Positions 34,581 through 46,859 of a DNA stretch of 64,000 bases are shown here, piece after piece. The position numbers and the translations under genes are program-made. The notes under the pieces are model-generated. The model made no database searches, was not told the origin of the DNA, and worked only from the letters and a program-made list of their open reading frames with translations. Source of the DNA: Epiperipatus broadwayi (Eukaryota; Onychophora; Udeonychophora; Euonychophora; Peripatidae); NCBI GenBank assembly GCA_028023455.1, contig JAQFVV010012510.1, forward strand, positions 2,705,420-2,769,419, given 5' to 3'. Positions within the stretch are counted from its first letter, which is position 1; each line of letters begins with the position of its first letter.

Positions 34581-36258
34581 GTTGACTCAGTAAAGAAGAT
34601 AATTAGTAATAATTGAATTATAAAGTGACGTATAAGTATGAAATTTCCTGTATTCACCTCTTTGATACTATTCACTTTAGGTAAATACGTTAATAATAAT
34701 TACTAATCATCTATTAGATTAAAGATCATCTTATTATTTTTAGGTAGGATATAAAATATAAATGCATTTACAAATTAATATATGTGGGAGGGAGGCATTT
34801 TAAACAAAAAGCATTGATAATCCAACTTTATCCTAACTTTTCCATTAACATTATCTTTTTTTAAGTATATTTAAAACTTTCAATGTATTATAAATTCTTG
34901 AAGCATATAAATAAAGGCATTTAAAAAGGGTAAATGACTGCCAAAATTCAATTCATGCTGGATCAACAGTTTTCAATTGAACCATGTCACAATATCTAAC
35001 CATATTGTCAATATTTATTTAGTGTTTTGACATATGTCTTTGTTGTATTATTTATATCTAGAATGTGTTTTATAATATCAGATTACTAAAAATTAAAGTG
35101 AATGGAGTCAAACAGAAAATTTGATATTTATAGATAAATTTGTAGTAATTTAATACTTAGAATTACCAACAAATAAAAAAGATATGATTTTTTATAAACT
35201 GAAAAGTGATGGCTCAGCGTAATATATATTTTAGAAGATACTTATATTATTTTTAGAGATCGTTAATTATTTGTGTCTAAAATACGTAGTGGAATAAAAA
35301 TTTTAGATATATCTAAAAAGAGATACTGTACCTGGAAAAAACGATAAAGTTGAATTACTAATATACCATTGTGTTACGTTTAAAAAGAGGGATATATGAT
35401 ATTATCTAAGCAGATTTTACGTTTATAACTAAGGTAGAAATGATATTAAAAAAATTAATTTACGGTTGTCAAACATATAAGTTCAAAGAATTTGACAGGT
35501 GGAGATCAAATTATAGTAGTTTGATATTGATTTTAAAAAAAGGCAAGTTATGATTACATGTGGTAACTATTTGACTTAGATCAATTAAAGAAATCTATTC
35601 CATGGAAAAAAAGATTAATTTCTTATACTAAATCCTTTTTGATTTTGATAATAAATTTATGTTCTTCATATTCAAACACCAAAATCATGCTAGAATAATA
35701 AATATATCTTCTTATATTAAGAGGTTCTTTGAAATAATTTTTTTTCTTAAAAATTTTATAAACATACATCTTAAGTAAACATATCCAAATTAGCTTTACA
35801 CTTTCTGCATTGCTATTCTAGAGTCATTGCAACTGTTCAAATTTTATGCACACTTGAAGAAAATATATTTATTATTCATAACATATATTAAATATATAAA
35901 TGTTAGAACATTTAAGACAAAAAAGATAGACATATGTTTATAAATTTTAGCTTTTGTTCATGCTAAGCATACTTTCAATACATTGAGTATCACAATCATA
36001 GCTCTTTTAAGTCTATTATGGATTGTTTTTATATGTACTTACTAGCTATTTCTGTATTTAAATTAATTTAAATCTGTTGTTTGTTATTCAAATGCATGTA
36101 AAAGCTTCAGAGGGCCCACTTTTTTGACAGAAGGATGCAGGTTTCTTTTGTACTTACAGTGAATTTATCTTTGGCTATTGTCCAAGCCTCCTTAATTTTT
36201 TTTTCTTTCTTTCAGAGCAAATGATATCTGCTTTGGAGAGATTAAATTTATGGCCTGA
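34581..36258. other. No gene recognised; faint family A trace
   Basis: AT-rich. Near 34935-34985 'attcatgctggatcaacagt' and 'caattgaaccatg' resemble an eroded family A ribozyme region. No exon or RNA gene. Confidence 0.4.
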
Positions 36259-36600
36259 TTATTGTTTATGTTCTAAGAATGTAGATGAGTATTCATTACT
36301 TCTTTTGTCCCTATTATATAAGTAATTATGTTGGGTTAGTCTTGTAAACAAATTTGCTCTTGTCCCTCCATAATAGGCATAGTTATCAATGGCTTTGTTG
36401 CACTTAATTTTATAAACCATTTGATGAGGTGTTTCTTTAGTCACGTTTATCTTTTGAGTTATTGGGAAGTTTATTTAATGAAGTAGGGGGTGAAAACATT
36501 TTTCTGAACAAACTGTCTTTAATTTTTGAGCCTCCTTTGGAACATATGGGAGGCTTGTTCATTTTTTGTTCTCTCTTGAAAGAGGTTGTACTGGTTTATT
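36259..36600 (-). mobile_element. Penelope-like element fragment, GIY-YIG endonuclease
   Basis: On the minus strand 36259-36444 encodes 'HQMVYKIKCNKAIDNYAYYG' followed by 'GTRANLFTRLTQHNYLY'. This matches the N-terminal part of the GIY-YIG nuclease of Penelope-like retroelements ('VYKIxCxxC..YIGET.R.L.TRI.EH'). The catalytic region is decayed (YYGG for YIGE, second Cys lost). Upstream on the minus strand (to about 36600) the translation, with stops, resembles the linker before the nuclease. A short 5'-truncated relic. Confidence 0.65.
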
Positions 36601-37500
36601 TAGTTTGCTATAAAATATGTATATCGTGTTATCTTGATGTTGTTCTCTGATATATGCATCAATATATAGTTTATTATTGATCAAGAATTCAGAAATCGTT
36701 TGGATTGTGGAAATGCATGATCCATGGACCTTGAGTTCAAGACCTGTCAATCAACTACTATGCCAAACTATGTAACAAAAAATATTTACATAGAGTTAAA
36801 GTTTGATTTGTTTATATGCTGAATAGCAAAATATCAATTTAAACAGAGCCTTTGAGTTTCACTAACATTTAAAAAAAATAGTTATTTTTAAAACAATAGC
36901 AATTAATAATTCTTATATGAATGTGTATCTGTAAGACTTATTATTGTTTCTACAAATATTATATATCCTATAGTTAGCACTTAAATTATTTACATTCCAC
37001 ATATAACAAATTTTACATCATAGAATAAACTATAAGATTTTTAAATGTGCATAAAGATTGTTTTCTTGGATTATTATTAATGCAGTTATTAAGATGAGAT
37101 TTATTATTGAAATCCATATCATGTAAGCATTATCATTGTTCTCCACTTTCATGCCTAATTACATATATTTATTATTGATTAACCATATTAATGTTAAAGA
37201 ATTATGCACTGTATTATGATGATGATTCAAAAATTATTATGACATATTTTTATATATTAGATTTCATATTGATAAAATGGAGTTAAATAATATTATTTGC
37301 CTATTTATCATTTATAAAAGAAATGTTTTTTTAATACATAACATCTAACAACATTCTAGCTGCAGTCCAAATGATAATATTTTTATATGCATATTAAAAT
37401 TATTAGTTTCTATTACACCACGAATGGTAATTGGTCAAATTTATTGCAATCCATTTATTATCTATATTATATTAATGATCAGCTATTAAAAGACAGCTCT
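36601..37500. other. No gene recognised
   Basis: AT-rich sequence between the Penelope-like fragment and the LINE; no supported feature. Confidence 0.5.
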
Positions 37501-37519
37501 AACTTCTAAATTTTATGAC

Positions 37520-39320
37520 AGATGGCACTTTATATAATTTTCCATTATAAAGGTGAAAAGGCAAGAGGTTTGGATGGATGGGCAGCAGAGATGGTAATGA
37601 ATTTAGGGCAGAAGTCAAAATTAAAACTATTATGTTTTAATAAGACGGCACAGAAGAGAGATTTTCAGAGTAGTTGGAGAAATACAAGAGTAAGGTTACT
37701 GTTTAAAGGGAAGGGTAAGGATCATAGAAAGTTAAACAATTATAGACCGATAATGGTAACGTCAGTGTTATATAAAGTTTTTTCATATACATTGGCTGGA
37801 AGGGTTGCAAAATGGATGGAAGGAAATAATATAGTGGGAGAAATGCAAGGAGGTTTTAGATCAAATAGGTGTATAGGAGATAGTTTACTTGTAGTTACAC
37901 AACTTATGGATATATGAATAGGGATACAGGTAGACAGTTATATATGGATTCGTATGGTACAGTAAAAAGAAATAAATTCTGGATAAGTTTAGTAAGTTTG
38001 GGAATGGATGGAGCTTTGGTAGTTATTATTAAGAAATTATATGAAAGGAATTACTATACATATCAATTAGGGAATATAGAATCAGTTAAAGTTAAAAATG
38101 GGGTGGATTAAGGCAAGGATGTCCTATGTCATCTATTTTGTTTTTGTTGCATTTGAGAGAAATGGAGAGAGTAATAGAAAGACTAGAAAGAAGGATAGAA
38201 ATACCATTAATAGGTGGCAAGGAAGTATATACATTGTGGGGTCTTTTATTTGCAGGTGATATTTTTTATGTGCAGAAAGAAGGGAAAATATGGAAGTTAT
38301 GCTGATGACATGCACAAAGATGGGTAAAGAGATGGGGTTAAATTTAATGAAGAAAAATCAAAAGTAATGACGATTAATACTGGGGAAAGAGAAGATAAAG
38401 AATTTTTTTTTTGGGGGGATATGAAGTTAAGAGTGGTGAATAGATATAATTATTTGGGAACCGACTTAAGTAATCAGAGAAATTGCTTGGACAAATGGGG
38501 AAAAAATTGATAAATGAAGCAAAGAAAAAAGGAATTGATAAAGAAATTAACAGTGTTCTGTATAATAGATATGATGTAGCTAGAATTGTGTGGAAAAGAG
38601 TAGCAGTAGCAGGGTTAACATGTGATAATGATGGGTTATGTGTTAGTAAAGGGGGATTAGATTACTTAAAAAAAGTACAAAGAGAAGTAGAAAGATATGC
38701 ATTAGATGCAGAAGTGTGGATGTCAAAGGAGACAATTTAAGGAGAAATGGGATGGTCAAGTTTTTATATGAAAGATGCAAAAGGCAAAATTAAAATGTTC
38801 TGTAGATTGCAGTTTATGGATAATAAAAGAATAGCCAAAATAGTATTTAATTGGGTTATGAATAAAGGGCAGGCAACAAGATGGGTGAGAAAGGTAATGC
38901 AATATGCAGAAGATTTAAATAAAAAATTTATGTCAGTATACTTATACAAAAGGTGGGATGATTGTGTTCAGAAAATTGTTGAGTGTTATAATGGTAAGGA
39001 ATGGGATAGAAGAATAGATGCATTTATAAAGAGTAGGGAGTTGGGAAGATGGAGAGCTAGTATGAAAAGTAAAAAGAGTTTAAATATTTATAGAAGTATT
39101 CAGAATATTGGGTGTGAGTTAATTTATGATAATAGCAAGGCAAGTAGTTTACTGTTTAAGACTCGAATGGGATCTTTAACAACAAGGGAATATACACATA
39201 AATGGAAAAATATGAGTGATTTAGTCTGCAAGTTGTGTAAGGAAGGCATAGAAAGAATTAGGCATCTGTTAATTGAATATAAGGGTACAAATAATAAAGT
39301 TGTGGAAGAGTAAATATGAA
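37520..39320 (+). pseudogene. LINE reverse transcriptase ORF2, 5'-truncated and frameshifted
   Basis: Three main frames on the plus strand follow one another. 37522-37917 carries RT motifs: 'KARGLDGWAAEMVMN' (the KA.GPDG box), 'NNYRPIMVTSVLYKVFSYTL' and 'EMQGGFRSNR'. 37914-38111 and the following bases carry 'KKLYERNYYTYQLG' and, out of frame, 'QGCPMSSILFLL'. The catalytic FADD box is seen as 'LLFAGDIFYV', one Asp changed to Gly. 38483-39313 carries the post-RT region ending in a zinc knuckle ('CKLCKEGIERIRHLL') after 'LLFKTRMGSLTTREYTHKW'. At least three frameshifts or stops and the lost catalytic Asp show it is dead. No endonuclease domain precedes it. Codon use is less AT-biased than the flanks. 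Confidence 0.8.
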
Positions 39321-39339
39321 CAAAGTGATTATACAGAAA

Positions 39340-39795
39340 GTGGCTTATTGGTTTTTATGCTGGGGTTGGGAAAAGATAAAGGGCTTTTAGATATAAAGGG
39401 CATGGAGTTGACAAAGATTATGTTGTGGAAATAGGATGGAGCAGGATAGAGAAGAATATGGGAAAACATGGTCTGGGGAATGGAAAAGGATGTCAAAGTG
39501 GCTAACAGATTTCTCTGGGCATAGCTGCTGAGAGATTCCTGACTCAATATAAGGAGAAGTCACAGTGCATCACATCACCTAAAGGTAAGAGGGATTTAGA
39601 TATAAAGGCTATGGAGTTGACAAAGATTGTGTTGTGGAAATGGTATGGAGCAGGATAACAAAGAATATGGGAAAACTTAGGGTAGGGAATGGAAAAAGAA
39701 GGTAAAATGGCTAACCGATTCCCCTGGGGGGTAGTGGCTGAGAAATTTTTGACTCTGTATAAGGAGAAGTCACAGTGCATCACGTCACATAAAAA
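39340..39795 (+). repeat. Tandem duplication in the LINE 3' region
   Basis: Two ~195-bp direct copies (about 39393-39583 and 39600-39787) share 'ggagttgacaaagatt.tgtt', 'gaatatgggaaaac' and end 'aaggagaagtcacagtgcat'. They follow the zinc knuckle of the LINE and probably form its 3' UTR. The minus-strand ORFs here are shadows. Confidence 0.75.
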
Positions 39796-40063
39796 TTCTT
39801 CAGATCTTATAAGTTATATACGTAAGTAGCAGTAAGTAATGCCATATTGCTGTCATTTGATCGTAGTGCTTTCATGCATGTATATTTAAATATTTTATCT
39901 TGATCTAGATAAGTTCGCATTATCTGAATAATCAATGAAGATGGTATTGTCTTACAACTTGATTTAAAAATTATGTTTTATGTATTCTTGGGTGATTTAT
40001 CAAATATTAACAATTGATTATTTGATTGAATACAAGTATAATTTATATACTTGAGTTTTAGAT

Positions 40064-40322
40064 GTAATTATATAAGGGATTTGAACACAGATTTTCAAAT
40101 TCCCTTCAGCTATCTTGCTCTATCTCATACAACCGATACACATGACCACACACGTGAAAAAGATAAACGGTCTTCAATATGATTTCCAATGTAGTATAGT
40201 ATATTGGAAGATCATTTATATTTTTCACATGTGTGTGTTCATATGTATCGCTTATATAAGATAGAGCGGATAGCCGAAGGAAGCTTAAATGTCTGTATTC
40301 AAATTCCTTAATAGTTGATTAG
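40064..40322. mobile_element. Family A foldback, collapsed without ribozyme
   Basis: Arms 40064-40195 and 40205-40322 are inverted ('gggatttgaacacagatttt' mirrored at 40300-40318). They meet at 'ccaatgtagtatagtatattgg', exactly where the hammerhead would lie. The ribozyme core of both arms is missing. Confidence 0.65.
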
Positions 40323-40587
40323 TAAATAGGGATTTTTTTTATTTAAAAAAAGCTTTTTCTTACATGAATATTCAAATGAAATGTTTATTTCAATTTGTCT
40401 GAGGAAAAAAAACCTATCTGTATCAGACAAAATATGGAATTATCTATAATAAAATTGCTAGAAAGTTTTAGCAATGTAAAATTAAATTTATTCATACCTA
40501 CTCCCCACGCGCGCGTGTGTGTATATATATATATAATAAAAAGTCAGATGTCACATGACTTATATATATCTTGCACTTACAAATATG

Positions 40588-40925
40588 TAAAATTAAGAGC
40601 ATGCTAATTAGCATTTATCATAAATATATATCACATTCATATCGGCTTTTTCAAACCAAATTGTGCAAACGCTTTTTACGAGTGTTAAATAATAAATGAA
40701 TACCCTCTGACCCATACAAGATGTAGAATTTATGCAGCAATCTTGTATGGGTCAGAGGGTATTCATTTATTATTTAACACTCGTAAAAAGCGTTTGCACA
40801 ATTTGGTTTGAAAAAGCCGATATGAATGTGATTACAATTGTATACAGACGCTATAAAAAATAAATGCTGATTCATAAATATATATGAAAAAGCTTGTTTA
40901 GAGCTAATTAGCATGCTCTTAATTT
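40588..40925. repeat. Family D palindrome, compact
   Basis: Nested inverted repeats. The inner arms (40631-40722 and 40739-40832) are almost exact complements with a loop of under 20 nt. The outer 'aaaattaagagcatgctaat' (40588) is mirrored at 40902-40925. The inner core matches family D at 15784-16400 in order but differs at many bases, so this is a separate lineage. The ORF read on the minus strand (40774-41001) is not a gene. Confidence 0.75.
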
Positions 40926-42515
40926 TATATATATATAAAGTATCCATAATAGAGATGAACTTTAATATAATTGAAAAATCAGCTGGTCTGTTGTATTTCA
41001 CAATCGCTAATATAAGATCAATAAATTTCGTATAATTTTAAGTATTATCCCATTCCCCTGCTTGTATAAAAATTATTTTGGGATTATTTCATTGTAAACA
41101 AGTACCTGCTTTAAAAATAGCGGTAGGGTTTGCGATATATATATCAATAGTGGGCTATCTAACACGTCTATGAAGATCCAGGCATTTCAAATCTCTATAT
41201 CGCCTGAGGAAAAAAATATTGTTCACTAAATACATGCATACATGGAGAAAATAATGTTGGGTTACTATACTGTGGCATAGCTGCAATGTAATATAATTTG
41301 ACGTGAGTTGAGCGTTTATAAATTTGAAATATCCTTTAGTCCAATCATTCATTATTACATACTCACAAACACTTATATAGAGAGAGATAAGGGGTAGAAC
41401 AAAATAACTAAAACCATCATATTAAACTAGGAATTTTATAAGTCTATTTGATCAAGATAACCCATTATTAGAAGTTAAGTCCTGTTTGCTATCCAAAAAC
41501 AAGTAATATTCATGGTTTAATAAAATATTTTATATTTATCATAAACTGATATTTTATTTTTAATAAACATTTTATTTCGTGGCATGTTATCATACAAGAC
41601 TTACAATTTTATTTATGATATATAATTTATTTCATAGCATGTCAAATAACCGCTAGATCTTAATTGCACAACAATTAATTTTTATTATGATAGTTGAAAA
41701 AGGGATAATCAATACATATAATCTGGATAGTGTGAGAAAGAAATGCGTACATGTATAAGATATAGATTCAAGTTATTTCTACTCTTGTGTTAGCTTGCTT
41801 GAACTTTAAATATTTTGCTTCTGTATTAAAATCAAAGTACACACAAGAACAAATGCCACTTTATAATAATGAAATATCTTTGGTGCGATAAAGTCTTATT
41901 AATATTGGCAGTGTTATTGGTTTAAACAAATTAATTTGAAAAATTATTATGAAAGAGCTCACAATGTACTTGCCCTGATGTGCGAAAAGGATGTAATTTT
42001 TTTACTTATACAGTACAATCGAAAAAGTATTTGATTATAAAATCTCTTCTTATTACTTTGAGTAGAAATTAATTCACATTATCAGTCACTTTTTATTATT
42101 TTAGAGAGGGTATCCACATCAAAAAATGGAAACTTTTTTTTTAATTTATATGTTTTAGATTCTAACACTTTTTAATATTATTGTATTAGTATATCTTCAT
42201 TTCCCTGTATAATTTCAATTCCAATGAATAATACAAAAAATATATATTCTGCGTTTATGGTGTCCTATTTTTCTGACGTACAATTCTGGGATTCTTATAT
42301 TAGCATTAGTTCTTCAATATCAATAGCGCAGATATGAGAATACTTATGTGAAAAATTGAGGTCGGTTTTGAGCTTGCAAAAAAAAGACAAATCTGTCTGA
42401 CTTTTAAATAAGTTTCAAGCAATGGCTGTCTATCATTGTCAAATTATTTAAAGTTTCAAAATTGAAAATCTTATTGGCTATATTTATCAAGGATGGGTGA
42501 ATAAAATTTCTAAAA
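40926..42515. other. No gene recognised
   Basis: AT-rich; short ORFs (for example 41155-41352 minus) have no domain. Confidence 0.5.
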
Positions 42516-42516
42516 C

Positions 42517-42686
42517 AAAATGAGTCCCGGAAATTCGTAAAATTACAGTAAGAACATCAATTGAAACCTCAACTCACATTTTATCATTCCATTATACACA
42601 AAAATGAGTCCCAGAAATTCGTAAAATTACAGTAAGAACATTATTTGAAATCTCAACCCACATCTTATCATTCCAGTATACACAAA
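42517..42686. repeat. 84-bp direct tandem duplication
   Basis: Two copies (42517-42600 and 42601-42686) of a unit beginning 'aaaatgagtccc.gaaattc' and ending 'tatacacaaa', about 90% alike. No coding role visible. Confidence 0.85.
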
Positions 42687-42780
42687 AAAGTAATTCATTG
42701 TGAGCTTTAAATTAAAGCAAACCATTTACATGGATGATAATGTATTTTAAAATCAGTGTAAATTGATAGTATTATTTATG

Positions 42781-43600
42781 TAACTAGAGGGATTTGAACT
42801 TAGGATTTTTCAGTCTCTCTTTATCCTCCACTTTATCTCAAGCAACAGATATACATGACGATATACATGCAAAAAAGATAAAATGATCGCCAATGTATGT
42901 ATTTTGTGCAGAACCATCACTCATCAGTTGGTCCAGATCATCATATATAATCAGTATTCAGTTTATATTAAGATAGAAAATCTTCAAACTTTAACGGAAA
43001 GGCTTCGATCTTCTCCACTCTTCAACATTTTCAGCCATCCATATTATTGAAAATCAGATTATGGAATGTTCAAATCCTTTGTTGATACCAATATTATTGT
43101 AATACCGATATTGATTTTAAGTCACTCTGACCCCTCATATATAGGACCTTAATATGTCCATTTAAATATACAGAAGAGGGATGGGCAGAATTCAGGCTGA
43201 ACTTGTAATATTTGAATACAATTATAATGTATATAATAAACTTTAAACGGAATTAGAGGGGATTCGAACCAGACTTTTATGCTCCTTTCAGCTATCCACT
43301 CCATCTTATATAATAGATATTCATGACAACATACATGTGAAAAAGAAACATGATTCCCAATATATATATATATATATATATATATTGCAGAACCATAATT
43401 CATTAGTTGGGCCAGATCATCATCTCCCACACATATATACAATCAGTGCTTGGTTTATATTAATATAGCAACTCTTTAATACCGGACAGGTGTCAATCCT
43501 CTCACTCTTCCAACTATTCAATTGTTCATTTCCTTGAAAAGCGAATGATGGAACGCTCAAACCCCTTATTGGATGTAAACATCAGTCAATCTATGGCAGA
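42781..43600 (-). mobile_element. Family A direct tandem dimer
   Basis: Two family A units in the same orientation: the first from 42781 ('aactagagggatttgaactt'), the second from 43253 ('aattagaggggattcgaacc'). The spacing is about 472 bp (about 479 between ribozyme boxes). Both carry hammerhead relics on the minus strand. The first (42890-42950) keeps CTGATGA but has AAAA for GAAA and C for U16.1. The second (43350-43425) reads CTAATGA, and a (TA)n expansion has replaced the GAAA/stem III part. Tandem dimers flanked by ribozyme boxes match the organisation known for Penelope-like pseudo-LTRs and retrozymes. Confidence 0.7.
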
Positions 43601-44494
43601 AAAATCATTATTTATATTTTTTTTCTTAACCACTAAAGGAATTTATGTTTGATAATTAGTCTATCAATCAAATTTTATTTCCAACTATGAAATAAGATTT
43701 TAAAACTATTGCAATTTTGGTAATCACAATATAATATTCCAGTGGTATAATTACTATCTTTCATGAACAAATCACAGAAGAAAATCATATCAATATTTTT
43801 AGGACTCAGGTTGATCCCATTATGGAAACCCTCTTCCTATTTTTAAGAAATTGTAATCCAGATTTAAACTTCAATTTTTAAAGTCAAGTTATTGCTTGTT
43901 AATGAAATATTGCAAAGATGAAAATATTAAAAAAAAAAAGTAGATAGAATAAAAAATTTCTATTGTCAAAAAACTTAAACTTAACAAAAAAGTTTTTTGA
44001 TATTATAAATATAATTCCCTAATAAAATAATTGCAAGCCTGGAGAAATATTTTCTGAACATTTGTTACTAGGCTAAACTATCTTAATTCAAAAATAGTAT
44101 TGAAAATATTCCTAAAATATAAAAATAAAATGAGATTTATTAAGAACTGACTTCAAGAAAATAAAAACATATAATGAAAACATTAAAAATATTTCTATAT
44201 ATTTCAATAGAAATTGTAATAAAAACGAATTCATTTTTTTTTAAAAAAACAAACAAACATTGATTTAGAATATGTGAATTAATAACAGATAAATTTTAAT
44301 ATAATTTATAAAGTTTTGTGGTTAAATATTACTTAAGAAATATAAGAATAATATTAGACATCTGCTAAGACCTCTACAATCATCTGGTCAATATTCTTGA
44401 ATAATGGATGAAGAGTCAATATCCTTCTTTAATATTTTTCAGAATTTTCAGATTATTTTTTCCAGAAATAGAAGTTCAATGTTTGACTGGAAGT
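43601..44494. other. No gene recognised
   Basis: AT-rich; nothing supported. Confidence 0.5.
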
Positions 44495-44990
44495 TTTAGA
44501 TGCTAGCATTTTGGACTATTTCCAAAATCTAATATCAAATATTGGATATTTAAACTTTATTTAAATTTTTCCATTACATTCAACTGTTAGTATTAGAACA
44601 CAGGTTATTATATATCAAGACAATGTATGGAATGATATTATTCTCTTCTCTTCTTCATGTGTTGTTAGTCTGACCAGTCACAATATTAACATGGGAATCG
44701 AACCTAGACCTTAGATTCATGAATATTGAATTTTAAGCTATCAGCGCCTTAAAATTCAATATTCAAAAATATATGGACCAGGTTCGATTCCGGATGTAAG
44801 CAGTGCAACTGGTAATCTGAAGGAAAGGGAAAATAATATCACTCGCAACGTTATGATGTATATTTATCCGTAATCTATTGTGTAATTGGAAAATATAAAT
44901 GAGGTTTGAAATTTCTTTCTAAAGACATTTAATATTTAATGTTAGACGATGGAAATAATCTAGCCGAGAATTGCAGTTAAAACGTTAATA
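44495..44990. mobile_element. Family C SINE, head-to-head foldback
   Basis: The left half is a reversed SINE: body 44510-44640, then head with complementary B box 'GGGAATCGAACC' at 44694-44705. The right half is a forward SINE: 'ccaggttcgattccgg' at 44780-44795, then body to about 44985 ('ttagacgatggaaataatc'). The heads meet at 44735-44757. The tRNA-like parts are degenerate in the A box. Confidence 0.65.
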
Positions 44991-46845
44991 TTTCTCTAGA
45001 CTTTACTTAGAATACATAAATGAGCTTATTATTTTATATTTGGTTACATTAATTAGTCCCAACCAGGCACATCTTCATATTAGATTACTACTAGATTAAA
45101 AAATATATTTATATTTTTTAACGATTGTTTTAGAAAAGCAATGCCCAACTATTGTTGTCTATTGATAAGAAACTATGAAAATTATCAAACCTGATTTTTA
45201 GATGAGACATAGCGCGTACAGGGATGGACATACGATAATGCGACAGTAGTAACATTGAAAAAGATTATTAACGTAAAGTTTGTAATTCTAAAAATTAAAT
45301 TGGAATTATAAAAAATTATATAAATAATTATAGATTTATATGCAGTACCGCAGTAGATTTTGCTAATAAAGTACTAAATTAACAAAAAATATATGCTAAT
45401 TGTTTACAGTACATATGTCCTTTCAATTTATAACTTTATTATAAAACTTAGTAAAACAACGTTTTTTTTCGCGATTTATTATTTGTTTTCCAGTGATTTT
45501 AGTAACTTAAATATATAAAGTATATAGTAAAGACAAACGGAAAAGAAAACATTAATTCAAATTTACAAAATCTGAAAATTGTAATTAAATTATAAGTTCG
45601 AAGTTAAATATAATTATTAACTTTTCAGGAAAAGAATAACTACGAATTTGAAACTTGTTAAATCTAAATACTGTACATATATTTTTGGACTCTTTAATTA
45701 TTTAAAAATTTGTAATGATCTTAAATATCTTTTTTTATACAATAATATGGCTTAATAGTTAGATAACTGTAAGATGTAATCAAAAATAAAAAGGAAAGCG
45801 TTACCTTTTTTTTTAAATAAAAAAAATGAGCCTATTAACCAGATTTTCCCTATAAACCTATATCAGACATTCATTTCTAGGAACGGTCATTCCAAACTGT
45901 GTCCTTTAGTATAAAAAGAAATTTTTTTTCATTGTTTTAGTATTTAGTGAAGGAACTGAAGTTCAGATAATAAATAACTTACCAAGGTAAGCTTAATTAA
46001 TATATTTTGCTTAAAATAAAACTGAAATAGATCTAGATATCACATGGTGTCCGTTGAATGTGTGGTATATATATATAAGTAGTAAAATAGTCCATTGTAA
46101 GTCACAGTTTTTTTCCAAGAATCCTCTTGCTAATAATTACTAGATACCCATTTTCTGATCAAAAATAACTATGTATTGTTTATCTAAAAGATTTCCAGCT
46201 TAAATTTCCAACTAAATTTGAACCAGATTTAAATATCAGGTTTTAATCATAGCAAATGGATATGCTTTTTATTCTACAAGAAATTATGTATGTAAAAATA
46301 CAGGTATATATATTAAAGAAACATCTAGAATTAAATAGTCCATTTGGGACATTACTCCTAGAATAATCAATTGACTTTTCGTTTGCGATAGTTTATATGA
46401 CTTTTTTATTTACTCATCAACTAAAAGTAGTTAATCAACGTTTACTAATCGATATTTAATAGTCAAATGTTTTTGGATATAACCTAGCTACCTCGGAAAA
46501 AATGTTCAGAACTTTCTAAACGCATTTAAATGACTAATGACTTCTTGTTTTCATTCAGAATTTAAAACGAAGATATCATGGATCCAAGTCAGTATAATAA
46601 CTTCCATACTTTGATACCTATATACATAAAAGTGTTTGCAAAATTAAGAGATTCTTATTAAAAATAAAAACAAAATAAATAAATAATAATAATCAAAGAA
46701 AATTTATATTTCAACTAATGAACTGACAGTCTAGGAAATTTTGATAAATTAAAAGTGTAGTTAATACTGAATTATAGTTTGATTTTTGTTATAAGAATTC
46801 TGAAAAAAAAAGCTATATTACTGATTAAATTGGGCAAATAACAGT
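44991..46845. other. No gene recognised
   Basis: AT-rich stretch with no supported exon, RNA gene or repeat boundary. Confidence 0.5.
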
Positions 46846-46859
46846 TTGTTTATTTTTTG

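Noticed and set aside
36690-36770. tRNA-like stretch with a weak B box (GAGTTCAAGACC)
   Set aside because: No convincing A box or cloverleaf; too weak to call a tRNA or SINE.
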